Assembly (NCBI GenBank): GCA_030606765.1
Contig: JAUWFX010000038.1
Coordinates: forward strand, 1-12,270
Length of the DNA stretch: 12,270 bases
Reading direction: 5' to 3'
Source: Dehalococcoidia bacterium
Lineage (GTDB): Bacteria; Chloroflexota; Dehalococcoidia; GIF9; AB-539-J10
Shown: one piece after another, positions 1 to 6,209 of the stretch
How positions within the stretch are numbered: the stretch's first letter is position 1
Layout of the letters: every line of letters begins with the position of its first letter
Notes under the pieces: model-generated
Databases searched by the model: none
What the model was told of the DNA's origin: nothing
What the model saw: the letters and a program-made list of their open reading frames with translations, nothing else
Program-made: the position numbers and the translations under genes

Positions 1-405
1 AAGGAAGCGGGCATAAGGTTTTCCGTGACGATAATCCTTGGCCTTGGTGGCATCGAACGAAGCAAGAGACACGTGCTTGAGACAGCCAGAGTTCTGACTG
101 AGATTGACCCGGATTATGCCGGAGCCTTGACCTTAACCCTCGTCCCCGGTACCCCACTCTATGAGCAGTGGGAACGGAATGAATTCCATCCTCTCTCTCC
201 TTTTCAATCTTTGGAGGAACTAAGGTTAATTATAGAGAATTCTAACTTTACCGACTGCTTCTTTAGCTCAATGCACGCCTCAAACTATCTTTCCGTCCGG
301 GGTAAGTTGCCGCAAGACAGAGAAAGGATGCTTAGGGAACTAGAAGTAGTTTTGACTTCAGAGGATCCTTCTCTTCTCAGACCTGAGTTTCTCAGGGGGC
401 TATGA
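1..405 (+). CDS. Radical SAM protein, C-terminal part (cut by window edge)
   Basis: The reading frame is open from the first base and ends at TGA 403-405, giving about 134 residues of a C-terminal region. An internal GTG at 25 is not a credible start because the conserved part already runs before it. Visible hallmarks are 'ILGLGG' followed by a helix with 'H..ETARVLTEIDPDY', then 'LTLTLVPGTPLYE', and near the end 'HASNYLSVRGKLPQDRERML'. From memory, this order is typical of the distal half of a widespread family of HemN/Elp3-like radical SAM proteins of unassigned substrate. The N-terminal CxxxCxxC cluster site would lie left of the window and cannot be seen. The protein is presumably cytosolic. 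Nothing in the visible part suggests breakage apart from the window edge. The specific reaction cannot be inferred. Confidence 0.8.
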   Translation, partial: KEAGIRFSVTIILGLGGIERSKRHVLETARVLTEIDPDYAGALTLTLVPGTPLYEQWERNEFHPLSPFQSLEELRLIIENSNFTDCFFSSMHASNYLSVRGKLPQDRERMLRELEVVLTSEDPSLLRPEFLRGL

Positions 406-563
406 TGGCACCAATAATAGATTTGTTTTAAATTCTAACCAATAGATCAAATAGCATGTTATTCACATAAATATGACTTTTTCTTGTGTCTAATAAAATA
501 AGAATTGCTATTTCAACTGGTGCCTATGTAGTTGCCTGTGCGCCATCAACAGTCTTGACAATG

Positions 564-572
564 TGATATAAT
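564..572 (+). promoter_or_regulatory. Extended -10 promoter element for the glycosyltransferase/deacetylase gene
   Basis: TGATATAAT is a perfect extended -10 (TGnTATAAT), placed so that transcription would start near 579, about 28 nt before the ATG at 607. No good -35 lies 16-18 bp upstream (about 544-549 reads ccatca), which is tolerated by extended -10 promoters. The surrounding 406-606 region is AT-rich and shows no other gene. Confidence 0.4.
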
Positions 573-606
573 ATAAGCAAGCTATGTATTCTAGCGTTGA
601 TAAGTT

Positions 607-2226
607 ATGAGCGAGGATAACATAGTGCAAGCACCGACAGCCCCTTCTAAAGGGATGTCATTCGTGTCGGTGGTCATACCGGCTCACAACGAGGAAATCT
701 ATCTGCTTTCGTGCTTGGAGTCTATAGGAAAACAGGACTACGCCGGCGAGTATGAGGTCATTGTAGTTGATAATGCCAGCACGGACAATACAGCCCAGAT
801 AGCTCGCGATTGGGGAGCCAAGGTTGTCTATGAAGGTAAGCGAAGTCCAGCCTGCGCTCGACAAAAAGGTGCAGAAGTAGCCACAGGAAATATCATTGCC
901 TTCATCGATGCCGACACTCGGGCACCAGTCCACTGGCTTTCGACTATCGTATGGCGCTTTCTCTGTGAGCCGGAGACGGTGGTGGTAAGCGGGCCCTATG
1001 CCTATTGCGATGCTGGCAGAATCGCCAGGATTGCCTCTTACGGTAATTTCATCAGCATTATCATAGACCAGCTTTTTCGTAAAGCTTTTAACAAGGGTAG
1101 TGCTGTATGGGGGTGTAACTTCGCTGTGAGACGTTCAGCGCTATTGGAAGTGGGTGGATTTGACACCAGCATCAGGTTCTACGGAGAAGAGTACGAACTT
1201 TCCTTGAGACTTAGGAAGGCTGGTAAGGGAGGCATTGTCCCCCGGCTCTTTGTCCTCACCTCGGCCCGTCGCTTGAAGAGGATAGGTGTGGTGAATCAAT
1301 ACTGGAACTGGGTTGTGGACTACTTCTCGGTCCTTTTCTGGTATGAACCAATTTCTGAAAAACTGGAAGACTGGCCAGCCAAGACTTGGCAAAGAGTGAT
1401 TGACAGTTTTTCTTTGCAGCGAGCTAAAGCAACCTTGTTATATGTTGCCCTTTTCTTTGGCTTACTCTGGCTGAATATCAGCCCCGTGTTTGAGGCAGTG
1501 GGAAGGGCCATTTATGTTTTCGATATTGGTGTTGTGAGTACACTATTTGCCTATCACGGGATTGCCCCTCGCTCCCGGTTCTATGGCAAGGTGTGTTCCA
1601 ATGGCGACCGCAACCGTCTTCGAATTGCGCTGACCTTCGACGACGGCCCGAACGAGCCATACACCTCTGATGTTCTCAGCATATTGGAGCAATATAGGAT
1701 AAAAGCGACATTCTTTATCATTGGACAAAATGCCCGGCGTTATCCTGAGACCTGCCGGCGGATAGTCACAGCAGGAAATGTGATTGGGAATCACTCCTAC
1801 CATCATCTCAAGTCACTATGTCTGAGACGGAGCAAGGCGGTTGCTCATGACATTGAGCTGGCTCATCAAGCAATCTATGAGTGTACCGGATTTGAGCCAA
1901 AGCTTTTTCGCCCTCCCCATGGCTTCCGTACCCCCTGGTTGATGCGGACTGTTCGCCACCTCGGGTATACGGTAGTTACCTGGGACAACATGACCAGTGA
2001 CTGGAAGGCAGAAAAGTCTGGCGACGAGATTATACGGGCTATTCTTCGGCGGGCAAAGCCCGGAGGCGTAATTGTTATGCATGATGGCCGCGATACCAGG
2101 CTAAGTTATGACCGTAGCCATATGCTCCAAGCTCTGCCCTTCGTCATTGAGACCCTCATGGAGAGAGGTTTTGATTTTGTCACCATACCTGAGCTTCTTG
2201 AATCAAAAGAAGAGCTTTCAGCCTAG
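607..2226 (+). CDS. Fused GT2 glycosyltransferase - NodB polysaccharide deacetylase, membrane-anchored
   Basis: A 539-residue two-enzyme chain. Residues ~18-245 form a family 2 (GT-A) glycosyltransferase: 'VSVVIPAHNEE' at 19-30, 'VIVVDNASTDNT' at 51-62, the metal-binding DAD at 101-103, and 'GFDTSIRFYGEEYELSLRLRKAG' carrying the acidic catalytic-base region (E194/E195). Residues ~274-318 contain two hydrophobic stretches, probably a membrane hairpin. Residues ~338-530 are a NodB-type deacetylase with every usual motif: TFDDGP (343-348, metal and base aspartates), HSYHH (396-400, metal histidines), RPPHG (435-439), the Trp/Asp motif around W459-D460, and MHD (491-493). Both halves therefore look catalytically intact. 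If there are two membrane passes, both domains face the cytosol. The ATG at 607 is preferred; it lacks a strong Shine-Dalgarno, but the next Met (655) has an AAAGGG with no spacer. The gene is convergent with the YkoP-like gene. The sugar donor and acceptor are unknown; a polyprenyl-phosphate-linked or envelope glycan is an inference. Confidence 0.9.
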   Translation: MSEDNIVQAPTAPSKGMSFVSVVIPAHNEEIYLLSCLESIGKQDYAGEYEVIVVDNASTDNTAQIARDWGAKVVYEGKRSPACARQKGAEVATGNIIAFIDADTRAPVHWLSTIVWRFLCEPETVVVSGPYAYCDAGRIARIASYGNFISIIIDQLFRKAFNKGSAVWGCNFAVRRSALLEVGGFDTSIRFYGEEYELSLRLRKAGKGGIVPRLFVLTSARRLKRIGVVNQYWNWVVDYFSVLFWYEPISEKLEDWPAKTWQRVIDSFSLQRAKATLLYVALFFGLLWLNISPVFEAVGRAIYVFDIGVVSTLFAYHGIAPRSRFYGKVCSNGDRNRLRIALTFDDGPNEPYTSDVLSILEQYRIKATFFIIGQNARRYPETCRRIVTAGNVIGNHSYHHLKSLCLRRSKAVAHDIELAHQAIYECTGFEPKLFRPPHGFRTPWLMRTVRHLGYTVVTWDNMTSDWKAEKSGDEIIRAILRRAKPGGVIVMHDGRDTRLSYDRSHMLQALPFVIETLMERGFDFVTIPELLESKEELSA

Positions 2227-2254
2227 CAAGCCCGGTTTCGGCATACGAGCGAAT

Positions 2255-2836
2255 TCACGGATGTTTTGGGCCGTACCTGGTCAAAAGTGCTGCCCTGGAG
2301 AACCAGACCTCTTTTAGCTCCCAGGGCTTTTCTCTGAGTCCCGACACTTCGTCTCCCCGCAAATGATAGACTTGCATTAACCCGGCCATATAGAAGCGGG
2401 CCCCCTTCTTCCACAAGCTATCGGACAGTTCATCAACCTGGAATCCCAGTCGTCTGGCGGCTATATACAGGAGAGTGCTGCCGTGGAGCGCTGTAATATT
2501 GCCAAACATCCCGCTGGCTATTTGCTGAGCTAGAAAGTGGAGGTCCTGTGCGAAGCAAGCAAGGAATTCCCGGGGCGATTGTGAGGCTTTTAAATTCAGA
2601 TTGCGTCTTCTTTTAAACCAGGCGTTGTTTAAATGAAGCTCTATGATTGTGTCTCCAGTTTTCACTTTGGAGCCGTCATTTAGCATCCTGGTGGGGCCTT
2701 TGTAGCGACGAAGGTTGAAGCGAATGATGCCGCTATCATCGGCTTTCAATGGCCTGCTGTGATAGATTACTCTCAAAAGTCTATCTGCCACAGGCCACAA
2801 TATTAAGACAAACCGAGGTGGCACACTTTTTGGCAT
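2255..2836 (-). CDS. Stand-alone YkoP-like domain protein
   Basis: A 193-residue basic protein. The start is the ATG at 2834-2836, because AAGGAG (2844-2849 on the complement) sits 7 nt upstream; an in-frame TTG at 2881 would add 15 residues without a ribosome site. The central 'GDTIIELHLNN' (61-71), the Gly-rich 'IASGMFGNITALHGST' (106-121) and the C-terminal 'KEVWFSRAALLTRYG' (175-189) match what I recall of the YkoP-like domain, which also occurs attached to polysaccharide deacetylases and beside GT2 genes in Firmicutes. I see no signal peptide, although residues 8-24 are moderately hydrophobic and could form a membrane-associated helix. Its biochemical role is not established. Its 3' end lies 28 bp from the end of the GT2-NodB fusion gene, supporting a shared envelope-glycan task (inference). 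The family call is from motif memory. Confidence 0.65.
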   Translation of the reverse strand: MPKSVPPRFVLILWPVADRLLRVIYHSRPLKADDSGIIRFNLRRYKGPTRMLNDGSKVKTGDTIIELHLNNAWFKRRRNLNLKASQSPREFLACFAQDLHFLAQQIASGMFGNITALHGSTLLYIAARRLGFQVDELSDSLWKKGARFYMAGLMQVYHLRGDEVSGLREKPWELKEVWFSRAALLTRYGPKHP

Positions 2837-2853
2837 TAGTTGTCTCCTTAGGT

Positions 2854-2881
2854 GGTATACCAGTATAAGCCCATGTAACAA
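2854..2881 (-). promoter_or_regulatory. Possible promoter of the YkoP-like gene
   Basis: On the minus strand TTGTTA (2876-2881) and TATACC (2854-2859) are 16 bp apart, the latter preceded by TGG as an extended -10. An overlapping TATACT (2862-2867) is an alternative -10 and leaves more room before the Shine-Dalgarno. Which of the two is used cannot be decided by eye. Confidence 0.25.
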
Positions 2882-3007
2882 TATTTTACTATACGGAGCC
2901 CGGCGCGTCCTGAGCGTGAAGCTACAGCCTGGCGAAGCAATTTAACTGGGTTAAAATTAGGCATTGTCCCTAGCCACATTTTGTGCAACAATAGCCTGAG
3001 TCGCACT

Positions 3008-3640
3008 ATGATTGAGTGGATAAACGGAGCACTTTCTACACTAGCTGCTTCCATAAACGTTAATAATCCAGGGGGACTGGCAGCCATATTTTTCTTAGCC
3101 ATGTCAGCCGACATTGGTATTCCATTTCCGTTCGTACTTGACACCATCGTGTTTTTCACTACCTACGAAATGGGGGCCTTGTCATGGCCGGTGCTCCTTG
3201 TCCTTATGATGCTATTGGGTGGCAGCCTGCTGGGAACGAGCGTTATTTACTGGGTAAGCCGCCTGCTGGGCACAAGATTCGTAGACTGGGTCGGTAAACG
3301 TTCTAAATTCTTGCGGCGTAATCTTGAGCGATTTCAGAGTAGGCTGGGTAGATGGTCCATACTGGTGATAGTTGCTGCCAGATTGACGCCGGGGTTGATG
3401 CAGGTATCATCGGTAGCTGCTGGCACAGTGCGCATCCGTTACTATCAGGTGGTGCTGGCTATCATATTTTCTTTCATTGTCTATGATGGAACATTAATCA
3501 TCTTGGGGACTATAGCCAGGCTCGGGTTAAAGGATGTGGGACCTGAGTATGCCGCCTGGATTGTCATTGGCTTCGTGGCTATAATGACTGTGGTGTTTGT
3601 CGCCATTCACCTGATAAGGCGCAGGCTCAAATGGAGTTAA
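3008..3640 (+). CDS. DedA/VTT-domain (SNARE-associated) integral membrane protein
   Basis: A 210-residue polytopic membrane protein of the DedA size class. The first re-entrant region is 'SADIGIPFPFVLDTI' (33-47), the counterpart of the DedA 'E.IG.PIP' loop but with Asp in place of Glu. The second conserved part is 'ARLTPGLMQVSSVAAGTVRI' (124-143), matching the R-x-x-P-G...AG motif, followed by the hydrophobic segment 146-169 and a last membrane helix at 183-203 with a basic tail RRRLK. DedA-family members transport or scramble polyprenyl phosphates and phospholipids across the cytoplasmic membrane and support envelope homeostasis. The gene is divergent from the YkoP-like gene and downstream of the GT2-NodB fusion. 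The start is uncertain: ATG 3008 has no clear Shine-Dalgarno, and a TTG at 2981 would add nine residues and has none either. Confidence 0.8.
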   Translation: MIEWINGALSTLAASINVNNPGGLAAIFFLAMSADIGIPFPFVLDTIVFFTTYEMGALSWPVLLVLMMLLGGSLLGTSVIYWVSRLLGTRFVDWVGKRSKFLRRNLERFQSRLGRWSILVIVAARLTPGLMQVSSVAAGTVRIRYYQVVLAIIFSFIVYDGTLIILGTIARLGLKDVGPEYAAWIVIGFVAIMTVVFVAIHLIRRRLKWS

Positions 3641-3965
3641 CATCTTGACGTTAAGTTGCTTTATCAGAGATTACCTAAGCCTTAATGTATTCCCAATTGA
3701 TGGAAGGATGGCGAGGATGCTGGCTTATTTACGCTTGCCAAAAAATGAATCAAGGTGATAGCTCTCTGTGAGGTTACAGGGGTTACCCCCAAAGAATTAG
3801 ACAGGATGCTGTTTCATTTTTCATTATTACGGTGACAGGTGTTATGAAATGAAAAGAGAACCTCTGTCCAAAATCCATATATGCCCGTGTTAGTTGAGCT
3901 ACAGCCTGAGTATGGAGTTCAGATTTCGGAAACATAGTAATCAGGAAATGTAAAGGAGGTGAACA
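3641..3965. other. Gene-free stretch after the DedA-like gene
   Basis: No credible coding frame is seen on either strand in these ~325 bases; the open frames present are short and lack both ribosome sites and recognisable motifs. The stretch contains a small TTAAC/GTTAA pair just after the stop codon (3637-3654) without a T-run, so it is not a convincing terminator. It also holds the imperfect inverted repeat at 3800-3868 and, at its right end, a very strong Shine-Dalgarno (3953-3962). Confidence 0.5.
3800..3868. repeat. Imperfect inverted repeat with two 25-base arms
   Basis: The arms 3800-3824 and 3844-3868 both begin, in inverted orientation, with GACAG and share TTTCATTT and CAT blocks. 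The pairing is 5 bp, an internal loop, 8 bp, a TT bulge and 3 bp, enclosing a 19-base loop. There is no T-run after it. It could be a transcript hairpin or the remains of a tiny inverted-repeat element; nothing else supports either. Confidence 0.35.
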
Positions 3966-3998
3966 ATGTCCGTTCGAGTCGAGCAAATGAGATTTTGA
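3966..3998 (+). CDS. Possible ten-codon leader peptide or broken small gene
   Basis: AAGGAGGTGA (3953-3962) matches the 16S anti-Shine-Dalgarno complement over ten bases. It places its GGAGG core (3955-3959) six bases before an ATG whose frame encodes MSVRVEQMRF and stops at TGA 3996-3998. The peptide has no recognisable function. In the neighbouring frame, opened by a GTG at 3959 inside the Shine-Dalgarno, a strongly hydrophobic run 'FLLTILLTFFAVLLLLSFFSGF' follows (about 4016-4081) and continues to TGA at 4198, antisense to the end of the DUF1847 gene. The arrangement could be a real minigene or leader, or a frameshifted remnant of a small membrane protein. Which it is cannot be told from this sequence. 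Confidence 0.25.
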   Translation: MSVRVEQMRF

Positions 3999-4060
3999 CC
4001 ACGGGAAGAAATTCCTTCCTATTGACTATCTTGCTAACTTTCTTTGCAGTTTTGTTGCTC

Positions 4061-4723
4061 TTATCCTTTTTCAGCGGCTTTACCTCTCCCATAAGTTGCC
4101 ACAAGCTTCATGCGATGGTATGGAGAGAGGAGAACAGCGCCTGGATTATTACCGGTGACCATGTCTTTAGCTACAATGTAGGTGACAGGAGCCTTTGAAT
4201 GCATGATGAAAATAGTATCATGTCCGACGCATAGACCATATATGAAGTTCAGCTCCGTACCTTCTCGGTTCAAAATCTCCGCTTGGGCTATGGGATTACA
4301 GCTTATGCCTAGTGGGTTTACCCATTCATCGGGTATTCCCGTCTCCTGAGGTTTCAGACCACCTACCATACAAGCTGTAGAGATAACTTGAAAACCGGCT
4401 ATATCCAAAAAGCGGGCAAATTCTCTGCCCTCCCGGATTAAGCCCACACATATAGCTAATCCTACCTTTTTGACACCCAGTTCCCTGGCGAACTCGATGC
4501 ACTGTTGGACTCGAGACCAATCATAGCCCCCTTTTTTGAGTACTTTGGCTGCAGCTAAATGGAACTTGTCGGCGTCGGGCTCAAGATATTGCCGTTTACT
4601 TTCCTCGATTACTTCCGGGAATCTTTGTGCCTGGCAATACTCAGGAATTCCATTGGGATACTGCGCCAAACACTCGTTGTTTTTGCACTGGTGACACTGG
4701 ATTGTTTTAGCTTCTTGATCCAT
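4061..4723 (-). CDS. DUF1847 family cysteine-rich (metal-binding) protein
   Basis: A 220-residue soluble protein. The N-terminus has C10-x2-C13-x4-C18 and C30, a zinc- or iron-sulphur-like knuckle ('CHQCKNNECLAQ...YC'). Further cysteines sit at conserved-looking places: 'GLAICVGL' (C92), 'ACMVGG' (C118), 'SCNPIAQA' (C142) and 'GLCVGHD' (C165, followed by H168 and D169). This pattern and the 'VTYIVAKDMVTGNNP' end agree with my memory of DUF1847, found mainly in anaerobes and without a demonstrated function; the last ~19 residues look like a variable tail. The ATG at 4721-4723 follows AAGGAGG on the complement by about 4-5 nt. It is transcribed divergently from argC across 234 bp. A redox or metal-handling role would be a guess from the cysteines only. 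Confidence 0.75.
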   Translation of the reverse strand: MDQEAKTIQCHQCKNNECLAQYPNGIPEYCQAQRFPEVIEESKRQYLEPDADKFHLAAAKVLKKGGYDWSRVQQCIEFARELGVKKVGLAICVGLIREGREFARFLDIAGFQVISTACMVGGLKPQETGIPDEWVNPLGISCNPIAQAEILNREGTELNFIYGLCVGHDTIFIMHSKAPVTYIVAKDMVTGNNPGAVLLSPYHRMKLVATYGRGKAAEKG

Positions 4724-4780
4724 TTTCCCTCCTTGCCAGATAAATTTCTATATACGATATGGTTATTTGAGTGTACTAAC

Positions 4781-4825
4781 AGGTTGCCTAGAAACCTCAA
4801 TCAGCCCCTCACTGCCAGGCTGATT
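4781..4825. repeat. Tandem hairpin-forming inverted repeats between DUF1847 gene and argC
   Basis: Two perfect inverted repeats lie back to back. AGGTT (4781-4785) pairs with AACCT (4793-4797) across 7 bases, and one base later AATCAGCC (4799-4806) pairs with GGCTGATT (4818-4825) across 11 bases. Neither is followed by a T-run on either strand, so they do not look like intrinsic terminators. They may be protein-binding sites or leader structures of one of the two divergent genes. They do not match the ArgR box pattern I know. Confidence 0.4.
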
Positions 4826-4937
4826 CTATACTTCAGTTCTGGTGAATGTCAATTAACGTAACAAGGCGGTCTAATAATTGGCTTAAGAGTTCAGCCGCGT
4901 TGTCGCCCTGAATATCCTTCAATTGCACAAATTATAG

Positions 4938-4943
4938 TATAAT
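4938..4943 (+). promoter_or_regulatory. TATAAT -10 box just upstream of argC
   Basis: A consensus TATAAT lies 14 bases before the argC ATG (4958). It would start transcription near 4950, leaving a leader of fewer than ten bases. No clear -35 is seen at the expected distance (around 4915-4920, tccttc). A weak AAGG (4948-4951) sits six bases before the ATG and would be cut by such a start site. Confidence 0.35.
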
Positions 4944-4957
4944 GCTTAAGGCATGCT

Positions 4958-6001
4958 ATGTCACAAATAAGAGCAGGCGTAATAAATGTCACTGGCTACA
5001 TTGGTGCCGAACTAGCTCGCTTACTTTGCCAACATCCCCAAATAGAGCTCGTAACTGTTACCGGGAGAAGCGCAGCCGGGCAAAAATTAGGCGATGTTTT
5101 CCCTAACTTCATGGGAACCAACTATGTAATAAAAGCCGAGCTTGATAGCGAAATCGATATCGCCTTCTCAGCAATGCCTCATAAAAGCAGTGTAGATGTA
5201 GTACCATCTTTGCTAAAACAAGGAATCAAGGTTGTCGATGCCAGTGCTGATTTCAGATTAAAGAACGCTGGCGAATATTCCAAATGGTATGGATTTACTC
5301 ATCCATCGCCCGACTTACTGAGAGAGGCGGTTTTTGGCTTACCCGAGCTGCATCAAAATGAAATTGCCTCAGCTTCACTGGTAGCGAACCCGGGTTGCTA
5401 TAGCACCGGTGCTATCTTGGCCCTGGCACCCATAGTCAAAGAGGGGCTTATTTATCCCGATATAGTAGTGGATAGCAAATCAGGCGTCTCGGGCGCCGGC
5501 AGAACCCTGAGCTTGAATACTCATTATTCCGAGGCCAACGAGGATATCTATGCTTACTCCCTGGAAGGACATCGCCATTTGCCTGAGATGGAACAGGAAT
5601 TGAAAGCACTTAATCCGTCAATTTATCCCTCGATAACCTTCGTGCCTCACCTGGTGCCAATGACCAGAGGCATACTGAGCACCTGCTATGCAAGATTAAG
5701 AGACGACAAATTGCTCAAGGACGCCAAGGCTGGGAAAAAGCTAAGCCAGATATACCAGGAATTCTACAAACATGCCCCCTTCGTTCAAATAACAACCAAG
5801 CCTCCCCATACTAAGCATGCCCGGGGAACTAACTTCTGCCTTATTTATCCTACTGTCGATTTGAAGACAGACCGGCTTATAGTTATTAGCTGTCTGGACA
5901 ACCTCGTCAAGGGAGGGGCGGGTCAAGCAGTGCAAAATATGAATCTGATGTTTAACCTGCCTGAGACCACGGGACTGGAAGCCTTAGCCATTTACCCTTG
6001 A
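4958..6001 (+). CDS. argC: N-acetyl-gamma-glutamyl-phosphate reductase
   Basis: A 347-residue enzyme of arginine biosynthesis that reduces N-acetyl-gamma-glutamyl phosphate with NADPH to the semialdehyde, in the cytosol. The nucleotide-binding loop is at 7-20 ('GVINVTGYIGAELA'); the usual first Gly of G-x-(S/T)-GYxG is Asn here. Then come 'TGRSAAGQKLG' (35-45), 'AFSAMPHKSS' (69-78), the active-site 'NPGCYST' with nucleophile C147, 'SKSGVSGAGR', and the conserved 'EGHRHLPEMEQEL' carrying the catalytic-region histidine. 'SCLDNLVKGGAGQAVQNMNLM' near the C-terminus is the typical family ending. Length and all motifs fit an intact type 1 ArgC. No other arg genes are in the window: the next gene downstream is a signalling gene 208 bp away, so argC stands alone here. 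The ATG at 4958 begins the conserved 'IRAGVIN' strand correctly. Confidence 0.95.
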   Translation: MSQIRAGVINVTGYIGAELARLLCQHPQIELVTVTGRSAAGQKLGDVFPNFMGTNYVIKAELDSEIDIAFSAMPHKSSVDVVPSLLKQGIKVVDASADFRLKNAGEYSKWYGFTHPSPDLLREAVFGLPELHQNEIASASLVANPGCYSTGAILALAPIVKEGLIYPDIVVDSKSGVSGAGRTLSLNTHYSEANEDIYAYSLEGHRHLPEMEQELKALNPSIYPSITFVPHLVPMTRGILSTCYARLRDDKLLKDAKAGKKLSQIYQEFYKHAPFVQITTKPPHTKHARGTNFCLIYPTVDLKTDRLIVISCLDNLVKGGAGQAVQNMNLMFNLPETTGLEALAIYP

Positions 6002-6120
6002 GATACGCCGAATTATTCCTCTGCCGGAACTACTTCGTTTGTTAGCCCTATCTCTGCTGCTTCTGTTTAACTGATTCCTTGTCGCTAGACAGGATATCCA
6101 GTACCCTTTTTAGTACATCC

Positions 6121-6162
6121 TAGCTACTGGAAAGATTACTAAAGGACTATTTACAGTAGCTA
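6121..6162. repeat. Perfect 9-bp inverted repeat overlapping the -35 of the GGDEF gene
   Basis: TAGCTACTG (6121-6129) and CAGTAGCTA (6154-6162) are exact inverted copies 24 bases apart, with about 33 bp between arm centres, roughly three helical turns. The right arm overlaps the last two bases of the proposed -35 (6150-6155). This is an operator-like layout. A third related piece, CCAGTA (6098-6103), could pair with TACTGG (6125-6130) instead. Confidence 0.45.
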
Positions 6163-6178
6163 ACAGGAATGGTATAGT
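6150..6178 (+). promoter_or_regulatory. Sigma70-type promoter of the response regulator/GGDEF gene
   Basis: TTTACA (6150-6155) and TATAGT (6173-6178) each match consensus in five of six bases and are separated by exactly 17 bp. Transcription would start near 6185, about 25 bases before the ATG at 6210 and 13 before the TTG at 6198. This is the best promoter match noticed in the window. Confidence 0.5.
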
Positions 6179-6209
6179 GAAAACAGATTAGATTTATTTG
6201 ACTAAATTC

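Noticed and set aside
555..572. TTGACA (555-560) followed by TATAAT (567-572) as a classical promoter
   Set aside because: The spacer is only 6 bp, far below the 16-18 bp needed. I kept only the extended -10 reading.
2837..2881. Longer start (TTG at 2881) for the YkoP-like gene
   Set aside because: A good AAGGAG lies 7 nt before ATG 2836, while the TTG has no ribosome site and would run through the promoter-like region.
4559..4861. 100-codon plus-strand open frame opposite the start of the DUF1847 gene
   Set aside because: It has no motif or ribosome site and overlaps well-supported coding sequence and the divergent control region; it is a shadow frame.
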